From positions 1 to 64,000 of the forward strand of contig CAKXHL010000011.1 of the NCBI GenBank assembly GCA_934875375.1: 64,000 bases of DNA. The letters are read 5' to 3'. This DNA comes from an uncultured bacterium. Lineage in GTDB: Bacteria; Bacillota; Clostridia; Oscillospirales; Ruminococcaceae. Numbering within the stretch: position 1 is the stretch's first letter; each line of letters starts with the position of its first letter. A program made the translations under genes and the position numbers. Under the pieces are notes generated by a model. It searched no databases and had not been told where the DNA came from. It worked only from the letters and a program-made list of their open reading frames with translations. Positions 17,258 to 24,838 of the stretch are shown here, piece by piece.

Positions 17258-17618
17258 GTGTTTCTTTGACCGGGCCGGGACGGAACCCCTTTATCACCCG
17301 GCCATATCCTTTTCCGGAACCGCTTTGCAGGCCGTCCGCCTATCTCCGAATATCCCCATTGCCATTTTGCCATGGGCGAAAGCCATTTATTTTCCCAGAC
17401 AGGAAAGCTCGTTCCCCAACAGATTTTTTCCTTTTAACTGCGTTGTGTCCAAGCTTTGCTTTCCAAAGCCCTTTTATCAGGAAAACCATGATTCAAGCAG
17501 CTTTGTTACAGTTTCCTACAAAATTCGGAGAAATCTCCGTGCTTGTTTTCCCCGCTGCAAAGTTCCCGCGCCCGCACCAAAGAGAAGCCCACGCTTTCCC
17601 CTCGTTGCAAAGCAAAAG
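17258..17618 (-). promoter_or_regulatory. Long structured leader of the surface-protein gene, class unknown
   Basis: About 360 bases without a gene between the anti-sigma stop and the attenuator hairpin. The downstream half (17258-17385) is G-rich on the minus strand and can fold in several ways, for example GGGACGGAACCCC-type pairings near 17275-17300 and two GCAAA-containing loops (near 17320 and 17370). It resembles an aptamer plus expression platform, but I could not fit it to the c-di-GMP, cobalamin, SAM, glycine or ykkC cores. Confidence 0.4.
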
Positions 17619-18351
17619 TTATTCCAAATCAGTCAGGCTTTTCGCCACTTTTAAAAGCTTTCGTTTGGAAAGCCCGTTGGAACGGATCTTGGTAAAACAG
17701 TCGTTTTCAAAAATATAAATCTTTCGCCATCCTTCTTTCTCCACATACAGCGCCCGGTTCTCATTCACATCCAGATATTCTGTTTTGGCATCCTCCGTGG
17801 CAATCTGGATACTGGCGTTTCCGTCAATTTCCATATATCGCTGGGAAATATACAGAACCTTTTCGCCATCCCGATAATCGATGAGAATCGATCTGGGGCT
17901 GCTTTTGACCTCCTGCACCTCAAAGCCCTGCGGCACATAAGAAGGCAGATGCACCCAGCTGAAATCCCCCTCCCGCAGGCTGTTCTGGCCGGCGGCCTCC
18001 AGCAGGAACGACGTGTGGGTGGGAAACTGATCAATATGGATTCGCCTTTTTAATCCGATTCCGGCGTCAACTGCCGCAAAGCTCAGCAATACCACCGACA
18101 AAACAACTGCCAATCTGGGAATCCAGCGTTTGCCTGCGCCGGAAAAACCAAATCGCCGTTTTTTTTGAGCGGCGCAGCAGGCGCTGCATTTTTCTGGAAA
18201 ACCGGCGGGAAGGGACGTAATCCGGCGGCAGGGCATCTTTACAGGCAAGCAAAAGCGCATCCGGATTCTCCCAATCTGACTGGATATCTGCCAGCGCTCC
18301 GGATAAGGCCTCTTCAAAAACCTTTTCATCCGCACTGTTCATTCTGCCCAT
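17619..18351 (-). pseudogene. Anti-sigma factor-like DUF4367 membrane protein, frameshifted
   Basis: Two reading frames join at an A8 run (plus-strand T8 at 18159-18166). The first (from 18351) gives an acidic cytoplasmic N-terminus ending LLRRSKK; the second (ending 17619) continues with RRFGFSGAGKRWIP, a membrane helix (LAVVLSVVLLSFAAVDAGI) and an extracellular DUF4367 domain (GFEVQEVKSSPRSILIDYRDGE...). Removing one A restores a single protein of about 243 residues. It follows an ECF sigma gene in the same direction, the standard place for a cognate anti-sigma factor. The ribosome site GGGAGGGAG is formed partly by a tRNA-like repeat. Could be a pseudogene, a read error, or a slippage-expressed gene. 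Confidence 0.7.
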
Positions 18352-18356
18352 TCTCC

Positions 18357-18535
18357 CTCCCAGCTGAGCTATACCCCCATGTAAGGGGTGCGCTGAGTAA
18401 TTTCTTATTCAATTAGTGCGGGGGTTGTTTACCGCTTCAACCGGGCTCCCAGCTGAGCTATGCCCCCGTATGAGGGCACGTTAAGTTTATTTATTAAGTT
18501 AATGAGGGGTGCGTAACCGCTTCAACCGGGCTCCC
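18357..18535 (-). repeat. Two tandem units containing tRNA-Ala-like 5' halves
   Basis: On the minus strand GGGAGCCCGGTTGAAGCGGT occurs twice (18535-18516 and 18450-18431, 85 bases apart). The 22-mer GGGGGxATAGCTCAGCTGGGAG also occurs twice, as two blocks (18467-18446 and 18378-18357, 89 bases apart). The latter matches the acceptor 5' strand, U8/A9 and D-arm of a bacterial tRNA-Ala type gene, but no anticodon arm, T-arm or acceptor 3' strand follows. The first repeat copy supplies the last codons and stop of the sigma gene; the last copy supplies the ribosome site of the anti-sigma gene. Confidence 0.75.
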
Positions 18536-19061
18536 GTTCCAGCGCCCGGCGCAGCTTTTTGCGGATGCGGGAAAGCTTAACGGAAACGGTTTTTTCGTTC
18601 ATCCCAAACAGATCCGCCAATTCCTTGTAGGTATACTTTTTTAAGATTCCGTACACCAAAAGCTGCTGTTCTTGCTGCGAAAAGCCCTTTATAATAAAAA
18701 CCATTCTGCTTTGCAAATGCTTCACCGAAAACTGCGACTACACCGGATCATCCTCCGGTTCCCGCTCCTCCTCTGAAATGGGTTCCGTGAGGTGCAGCCG
18801 CTTACGCGCCAAATGGGTATAGCATAAGCGGCGCACTGTAATCAGCATGAAATTTTTTGCTTCCCGATCCGTCGAGTTCTCTATTTTGGCGATGTTGCGG
18901 AATATACGGATAAACGCCTCCTGAACGATATCCTCTGCTTCCTCGGTAGACTTTACTATGGAATGGGCAAAACGGATCAGGTCCAGATGGTACCAGTTGT
19001 AAAGCTCTTCCAATTTATTCTCCTGCTCTTCTTTCAGCGCCAGCGTGAAGCAAAACATCAT
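18522..19061 (-). pseudogene. ECF-type RNA polymerase sigma factor interrupted by an in-frame amber codon
   Basis: Region 2 is intact in the first 107 codons (LDLIRFAHSIVKSTEEAEDIVQEAFIRIFRNI), and region 4 in the last 60 (QQEQQLLVYGILKKYTYKELADLFGMNEKTVSVKLSRIRKKLRRAL). Both are in the same frame, separated only by a TAG at 18740-18738. Read through, the product is 179 residues, the normal ECF size. This is a nonsense change, not a frameshift. ECF factors direct polymerase to stress or envelope genes and are held by a membrane anti-sigma factor, here the broken DUF4367 gene next door. A restart at the GTG at 18725 would yield only region 4. Confidence 0.8.
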
Positions 19062-19296
19062 CCAGCCTCCTCGCTTCCGTTTTCTCCCAGCTATATTGTT
19101 ATTATATCTAAAAATTTTACATATTTCAATATAAAATAGTGCTTTTTATCCATTTATCTCCTGGATCTTTTCTTTTTCCTTTGAAAATCCACCGCAAAAA
19201 AATCCCTGTTCTTTCGCTTTTAAACCAGCGGCGCATCCGGCAAATACCCCAAACAGCCCGCCATACGAAAATTTTTACAGAACAAGAAATCCATAC

Positions 19297-19325
19297 AAAA
19301 AGGCAGGGGCGCTGCCGCCCCTGCC
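19297..19325 (-). terminator. Intrinsic terminator of spo0A
   Basis: Minus strand GGCAGGGGCG, loop GCAG, CGCCCCTGCC, then TTTTT; 62 bases after the spo0A stop. Confidence 0.92.
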
Positions 19326-19387
19326 ATAAAAATCCCTATGCCTTTTGGGATATTTCCGTTCGTTCTGCCGCACCGGGCCCGGCTTTT

Positions 19388-20170
19388 TTAAGAAACCTTG
19401 AGCGTCAGGCGGAGCTTATCGCTGAGCATGGCGATAAATTCGCTGTTTGTGGGCTTTCCGCGGGAATTGTGGATGGTATAGCCAAAATAGGAGTTGAGCG
19501 TATCCACATCCCCTCGATCCCATGCCACTTCGATAGCGTGGCGGATGGCCCGCTCCACCCGTGAAGGGGTGGTTCCGAATTTCTTGGCGACTGTGGGGTA
19601 CAGCACCTTGGTCACTGCATTCATGACCTCCGGGTCTTCTACCGACAGCAAAATTGCTTCCCGCAGATAATGATAGCCTTTGATGTGGGCCGGAACCCCG
19701 ATTTGATGAATCATTTCCGTCACCATTAATTCCATATCCTGTCCACCGGCACCCAGCGGTATCGTCTTGATATTTTTGCCGTTTTCTTCCGACGCGCTGC
19801 CCAACAGCTGCACAATCCGCTCGGCCAGCACCTCCGGATCAAAGGGCTTTAGAAAATAGTACCGTGCCCCGGACTGCATGACCTCGTTTTGCAGCATGAC
19901 GTTGTCGAATCCGGAAAGAACCATAAACTGCGGCTGCGGCAGATCATCCTCTTCCCGCACCCGTTTCATCACGCCAATCGCGTCGCTGTGAGGCATGAAC
20001 ACATCGCATAAAACAGCCTGCGGCTTCTGCGCAACAATTGCCTCATACAACGCTTCTCCATCCTTCGGCACCAAAATGGCTTCTACTCCAAAACTTTTTA
20101 ACAAACTTGCACAGGGAACGGCAAATTCCCGGCTTTCGTCTGCGATTATGACCTTTCTTGTAGCTTGCAT
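19388..20170 (-). CDS. spo0A: Sporulation master regulator Spo0A
   Basis: 260 residues. N-terminal receiver domain (1-125): acidic pocket D11/E12, phospho-acceptor D56 in [10 protein letters not shown], conserved S near 86 in VLSGFDN and K near 108 in FLKPFDP. A hinge leads to the C-terminal Spo0A DNA-binding domain (about 150-258), with characteristic [35 protein letters not shown] and [18 protein letters not shown] segments. It is the response regulator that commits Clostridia and Bacilli to sporulation by binding 0A boxes (TGTCGAA). No spoIVB gene is adjacent upstream as in many Bacilli. Two 0A-box sequences lie about 180-205 bases upstream, suggesting autoregulation. Confidence 0.97.
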   Translation of the reverse strand: MQATRKVIIADESREFAVPCASLLKSFGVEAILVPKDGEALYEAIVAQKPQAVLCDVFMPHSDAIGVMKRVREEDDLPQPQFMVLSGFDNVMLQNEVMQSGARYYFLKPFDPEVLAERIVQLLGSASEENGKNIKTIPLGAGGQDMELMVTEMIHQIGVPAHIKGYHYLREAILLSVEDPEVMNAVTKVLYPTVAKKFGTTPSRVERAIRHAIEVAWDRGDVDTLNSYFGYTIHNSRGKPTNSEFIAMLSDKLRLTLKVS

Positions 20171-20719
20171 GTCGATGATTCCTCCAAAAACGTTTTTCCC
20201 GCAACATTTTGTCTATCCAAATACTATCACGTTTTCCCTGGGGCTGACAATGAATGGACTGCATGAACTTTTTCCATGAAGTTTGTGCGCTATTTTGATC
20301 GCTTCGTCGCCGTATTTTGCCTGATTTTGCGCCCTTTTCCAACGTTTCGACAATCGCGCGGCGGCCAAATGTCGAAAAAGAAGGAATCGGTTCTCATCGC
20401 TGTCCGAAAATTTTACAATTTATTCCATATATCAAACGCGCCTTCTCTGCAAAAATCCGCCTCAAAAAAGAAAATCCATGGTTTTTCACGCTCTTTTCAA
20501 CTGCTTTGTCTGCCGGTCAAGGCTGCAAAAAATCTGATATAAAACCTTATAACAGTAACTTTCCTACAAAAATCCGCAAAAAAGGTCCATAAACTTTCCC
20601 CGCATTTTTTATCGATTCTGCGGATACACAATATCGAAAAAATTTCGTATGATTAAAATATCATATCTTGCAGAAAACCCGCATTCCCTGGCGAGGCATC
20701 CCGGCAGAAGGAGGGAAAT
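20171..20719. promoter_or_regulatory. spo0A/ABC-permease intergenic region with two 0A-box sequences
   Basis: Gene-free 549 bases between divergent genes. It contains TTCGACA (20346-20352) and TGTCGAA (20370-20376), perfect 0A boxes on opposite strands, 24 bases apart. The remainder is AT-rich; AAATATCATAT-like sequence near 20655-20665 could be part of the promoter for the permease operon. No RNA gene recognised. Confidence 0.6.
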
Positions 20720-21622
20720 ATGGGGCGAAACACGTTAAAAGCAAGGCTGTCGCGCACGGGATTATGGTTTTGCCTGCCGCAGCTGATTGGATTTTTATTT
20801 GTATTTCTCTGCCCGCTGGCCTTGTGCGTCTATTACTCCATGACCGCCAAAAGCGGGGGCTTTTCGGGGCTTGCCAACTACCGGGATCTTTGGAATTCCG
20901 GCACGTTCCGGCTGGCCTTGGGCAATACGTTCCGATTTTCGGCCGTCGGCGTTCTTCTTCTGGTCGGGATTTCTTTTCTCCTTTCGGTGGGATTCCATCA
21001 TCTGCTTTTGTATTCCAGCCGGAAGATCAAATGGATGCAGAGCGGCCTGATCACACCGATGGTCATCCCATCGGCAGTCATCATCCTTTTTTGTCAGATT
21101 TTCTTGGACTCCGGCGGCATGCTCAACCAGTGGATGGGCAGTAAAACGCTATACTTACAGCAATCGCCCTATGCCTTTTGGATCCTGATCGCCCTGTATC
21201 TTTGGAAAAACTGCGGTTACTGCACGGTGATTCTGCTATCCGCCCTGGCGGGTATTGACCGCGCCCAATACGAAGCTGCCCGCTGCGACGGTGCCGGCGT
21301 TTGGACGCAGATTTGGCGCATCACCTTTCCACAGATTCTTTCCTCGTTATTTTTCAGCGCGATTATCGCCATTGTGGGCGTATTCAAGATTTTCCGGGAG
21401 TCCTATCTGCTCATGGGAGAATACCCTCATGAGAGCGTTTATATGCTGCAAAACTTTATCAACAACAATATGGAAACGCTCAACTACCAGCGGTTATCCG
21501 CCGCATCGCTGACCTTTTTGTGCATCCTGATGGTTGTGATCATTCTCTTTATCCGATTCAGCGGTATTTTAGAGGAGGGAGGAGAAGCAAGTGACAAAAA
21601 GGAAAAGAAGAAGACCCGGTGA
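20720..21622 (+). CDS. Carbohydrate ABC transporter permease, MalF/UgpA type
   Basis: 300 residues with six membrane helices and the inner-membrane-component loop EAARCDGAGVWTQIWRITFPQI (residues about 194-215), the EAA motif that contacts the ATPase. Family: binding-protein-dependent sugar transport permease (BPD_transp_1), first of the two channel subunits. An AAGGAGGG precedes the ATG at 20720. It overlaps the second permease by 32 bases. No ATPase gene is in the cluster; Gram-positive bacteria often share one MsmK-type ATPase among such importers. Substrate unknown. Confidence 0.88.
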   Translation: MGRNTLKARLSRTGLWFCLPQLIGFLFVFLCPLALCVYYSMTAKSGGFSGLANYRDLWNSGTFRLALGNTFRFSAVGVLLLVGISFLLSVGFHHLLLYSSRKIKWMQSGLITPMVIPSAVIILFCQIFLDSGGMLNQWMGSKTLYLQQSPYAFWILIALYLWKNCGYCTVILLSALAGIDRAQYEAARCDGAGVWTQIWRITFPQILSSLFFSAIIAIVGVFKIFRESYLLMGEYPHESVYMLQNFINNNMETLNYQRLSAASLTFLCILMVVIILFIRFSGILEEGGEASDKKEKKKTR

Positions 21623-22454
21623 AACACTTCTTTATGGCTTTATAGCCCTATTTTCCCTTTTGGTGATGGTGCCGTTTTTGTTTACGGTCATCCATTCCCT
21701 GATGCCGCCGGAGCAGGTGCGGGACGCTTATGGAAGCCTTGGCAGCGAAGCGATTCGGCTTCAGCTTTGGCCAAAACCGTTGGGTATTCGGCAGTATATC
21801 CGGGTGTTCTTCGGCACGGAGCTGGAGTGGTACTATTCCTTTCACAACACTCTCCTCCTTTCGGTACCGATTCTCCTCATGACCATTCTGCTGTGCACCA
21901 TGTCCGGCTATGGGCTGTCTAAATTCCGGTTTCCGGGCCGGAAAGCCCTTTTGATCTCCTACATCATCATTCTGCTTTTGCCGGTGCAGGTGACTCTGGT
22001 GCCGTTTTTCATCTTTTTCAACACCATGCACCTGATGGAATCCCGGTTCCCGTTGATTGCATTCTGCTCTTTTTCTCCCTTCGGCGCTTTTTTAATGTAT
22101 CAGTTCATTCGCAGCATTCCGGATGATTCCATCGAAGCGGCGCGGCTGGAGGGCGCATCCGAATGGCGGATCTTCTGGCGGATTGTGTTTCCGCAGGCCA
22201 CGCCGGGTATTGCGGCGCTGACGATCCTGACGCTGATCGATTGTTTCAGCATGATCGAGCAGCCTTTCATGCTGCTGCGGGAAAAAAGCTGGCAGCCGAT
22301 GTCCATTATGCTCAAATATCTGTCGCAGCAAAATATTTCCGAAGCTTTTGTGCTGGCCGTTGTCTTTGTCATCCCGGTCTTTCTCGCATATCTGCTGCTG
22401 CAGGATTACCTGATCGAAGGGATTTCTCATACGGCTCCCGGCCGGATCAAATGA
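21591..22454 (+). CDS. Carbohydrate ABC transporter permease, MalG/UgpE type
   Basis: 287 residues with six helices; EAA loop EAARLEGASEWRIFWRIVFPQA near residues 182-203. Partner of the preceding permease, forming the heterodimeric channel. The start is GTG at 21591, with GGAGG eight bases upstream inside the preceding gene, so translation is coupled. It is followed after 16 bases by a HlyD-like adaptor gene, which is unusual for a sugar importer operon. Confidence 0.88.
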   Translation: MTKRKRRRPGETLLYGFIALFSLLVMVPFLFTVIHSLMPPEQVRDAYGSLGSEAIRLQLWPKPLGIRQYIRVFFGTELEWYYSFHNTLLLSVPILLMTILLCTMSGYGLSKFRFPGRKALLISYIIILLLPVQVTLVPFFIFFNTMHLMESRFPLIAFCSFSPFGAFLMYQFIRSIPDDSIEAARLEGASEWRIFWRIVFPQATPGIAALTILTLIDCFSMIEQPFMLLREKSWQPMSIMLKYLSQQNISEAFVLAVVFVIPVFLAYLLLQDYLIEGISHTAPGRIK

Positions 22455-22470
22455 GAAAGGAGGGGTTCTT

Positions 22471-23493
22471 TTGTCTGGAAAGAAAAAAATACTGGTCCTG
22501 CTGATCGGCTTTTTTGTCTTTTTCTATGCCTGCTGGGCGGTGGGGATGAGCATCTATACGGAAAACATGCCGGTGGTGAAGGCAAAAAGCGCCGTCAAAA
22601 CGGCGCTGACCTTTGAGGGCACCATTGTTGCTCACTACCACCGGGTAGAAAAACAGCAGGAATATGTCTCTGTGTTTGACGCGACGGTGGAGGAAGTCCT
22701 TTTCGAAGACGGCGAGGACGTCGGCATGGGGCGGGTGGTCATCCGATTCTCCCCCGACGATATCCAAACGCAGCTCACCGAACTGGAGCAGCAGCTGAAC
22801 GGCGGCCTTTTGGACGGCGTGGACGAAGAATCCAAAGAGGCGCTGAACGAACAATACCGGCTGCTCAAACAGGCGGCGGACAGCGGGGAACTGACTGCCC
22901 AGACATCGTGGAGAAAGGTGCAGGCACTGGTTTCTCCCGGCGACCGCGTCGCAGTGGGGACGCCGCTCTTTTCCGGTATTACCGTTACTGACCGGGCCTA
23001 TCTGGCTTGGGACATGTCTGCCAACGACGCTATTTATTTTGAACGCGGCACCCCGCTTGCAGGCATCCAGCTGCAGGTACGGGAGAATAATCGGACGGTG
23101 CCCACCAAAATGGATCTGTCTGTTACCAGCAAGGTCTATGAGCCAAAGACTAACCGGTATATTTACCAAGCCCAATTGCCGGAGTCGATGGATTACGGCA
23201 TGGTAGACGGCGCGGCAGTGGCCTTTACGGCCCAAAGCCAGGGCAAGCACGAGCATGGAGGCGTTATCCCCACATCCGCCGTGACCTTTGACGAAACCGA
23301 TGCCACCTTTTTTGTCCTCAGAGAACGGGAACGGGTCTGGGGTACCGAATATTACGTGGAAGAATGCCACGCGGCGGCGGAAGAGGTTGCCGGAGGGCAG
23401 GTGGCGCTGACCTACTTTCCAAACGACGGCCAGGTCATCTACGAAACCAGTAAGCCATTGCAAAATGGGATGGCCGTACGCCTGGAAAAATAA
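22471..23493 (+). CDS. HlyD/RND-adaptor-like membrane fusion protein
   Basis: 340 residues. One N-terminal membrane helix (ILVLLIGFFVFFYACWAVGMSI) is followed by an extracellular biotinyl-lipoyl-like barrel split by a short helical hairpin (IQTQLTELEQQLNGGLL...LKQAADSG, residues 105-145) and a beta-barrel domain (about 170-330). This is the architecture of periplasmic-adaptor/membrane-fusion proteins, though the hairpin is short. The start is TTG at 22471 after AAGGAGGGG. It sits between sugar-type permeases and a solute-binding lipoprotein, so it may link import machinery to the cell wall rather than function in export. That role is inference. Confidence 0.65.
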   Translation: MSGKKKILVLLIGFFVFFYACWAVGMSIYTENMPVVKAKSAVKTALTFEGTIVAHYHRVEKQQEYVSVFDATVEEVLFEDGEDVGMGRVVIRFSPDDIQTQLTELEQQLNGGLLDGVDEESKEALNEQYRLLKQAADSGELTAQTSWRKVQALVSPGDRVAVGTPLFSGITVTDRAYLAWDMSANDAIYFERGTPLAGIQLQVRENNRTVPTKMDLSVTSKVYEPKTNRYIYQAQLPESMDYGMVDGAAVAFTAQSQGKHEHGGVIPTSAVTFDETDATFFVLRERERVWGTEYYVEECHAAAEEVAGGQVALTYFPNDGQVIYETSKPLQNGMAVRLEK

Positions 23494-23536
23494 CAAAAGC
23501 GCGCTTGTATCATTTGGTGCAGAAAGGAGCGATGAA

Positions 23537-24615
23537 ATGAAACCGTTTTTATGGCTTTTTCTTGTTTTTATGCTTCTTTTCTCCTTGTTAGGCGGATGCA
23601 AAATGCAAACCATACAACCGCCGGCCGACTCCTCTTTCGCAGATAAAGAAAAAGAGCTGGAAATCTACTGTCTGGAAAGCGCCAATCTCTCCGGCAGTTT
23701 ATTGGCTTTTCGGGAAGCATATCCGGATGTGCGCCTGTCAATCGAGAAGTTTAAAACATCCCGGCAGATGGAGGATGATCTGATCGGGCGCATTCACACC
23801 AAAGATGCGCCGGATGTTGTTTTGTTCGATTATTCCACCACACTGGATTTTGAAAAGCTTGCCGGCGCGATGGCATTTTATCCTCTTACCCAGTTGATTG
23901 CAGCAGATGAAACCTTTTTTGCAGACAACTATTTGCCGGCGGTGACGAAGGATCATTCGATTGACGGGGAACAATACTTTTTACCGTTCAGCGTCATGTC
24001 TTTTGCCGCCTTCAGCCCCAAATCCCTGCTGGAAGAGCTGGGATTGGAACAGGGCGTCACCTCTCTTACAGACTATTTTACAGCTGCTCAAAGCCACGCG
24101 TTACAACATGAGAATGATCCTTTTTCCTTGAGCTTCTACCGCTATCAGACGAATATTGACAACATTTCTCTCATGATGGCTGCCAATGGCATAGAATTCT
24201 CCGACAGAGCGGATACTCCCGATTGGAAGGAGAATATCCGTCAAGTGGTGACTGCGCCCTTTTTATCGACAGTCAATCACAAAAGGCAAATGCGGCCCGG
24301 GAGCTTGACTGGACAAAGATTTACTGGGAAAATACTTTTTGTATTTCTTCGCTTTACACCGATCTCGGCAGGGATATCATGAAAGGCCTTTCTGCTTACC
24401 AGTCCTTTTTTCAGGACGGGGTAGGATATTTTGCCCTTCCATCGGCGCAGGATGTTTTTCGCCTTTGGGAATCCATTGGCGATTTTCAGCTGCCAAATCC
24501 CAAATACAAAGAGTTTTTCGCAACCTCCTTTGCCCCCTACTTTCAGGGGACAGACTCTTTTGGCGCGTGTTATGATTCGTTTTGCAACCGTCTTTTTTTA
24601 TATGGCAATGAATGA
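23537..24615 (+). pseudogene. Solute-binding lipoprotein of the sugar ABC system, frameshifted and internally shortened
   Basis: The N-terminal part (from ATG 23537, AGGAGCGATGAA site) has a lipobox LLGGC and an SBP_bac_1-type domain (ESANLSGSLLAFREAYPDVRLSI). The frame is lost near 24260-24264, where a T5 run would need T6 to continue into FIDSQSQKANAARELDWTKIYW and the C-terminus ending LFLYGNE. It is a paralogue of the lipoprotein at 30476-31822: ends match (SFAPYFQG versus EFAPYWQG). But this copy lacks about 80-90 residues between ALPSAQDV and LWESIGDFQLP. Its natural role would be to deliver ligand to the two upstream permeases. Confidence 0.75.
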
Positions 24616-24781
24616 CGGCCGGTTTTTCTCCGGCAGCTCCGCGCGGCAGCCGGAAAGGAATTTTTTCGTCGATTCATAACAGAATGCTCCCTGCTGTCCG
24701 ACCGAAACGGGGATAGCTCAAAACATTTTTGTCCGCAAAGGAAAACGAAGCCGAAAGCAATCCGCCAAAGGATTTCCAAAG

Positions 24782-24808
24782 AAAAGCAGGGGGATTCCCT
24801 GCTTTTTT
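24782..24808. terminator. Shared terminator between convergent genes
   Basis: AGCAGGG, loop GGATT, CCCTGCT with A and T runs on either side; serves the binding-protein gene (plus) and the CotH gene (minus). Confidence 0.75.
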
Positions 24809-24838
24809 GATTCCATATTCTTCTTCGTCCTCGCCTTC

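Noticed and set aside
17258..17400. Assignment of the surface-protein leader to the c-di-GMP-I riboswitch class
   Set aside because: Two GCAAA loops and a GCCGGGT stretch recall the class, but the helices around them cannot be fitted to the consensus order, so only an unclassified leader is reported.
18357..18467. Functional tRNA-Ala genes
   Set aside because: Only the acceptor 5' strand and D-arm are present in each copy; anticodon arm, T-arm and acceptor 3' strand are missing.
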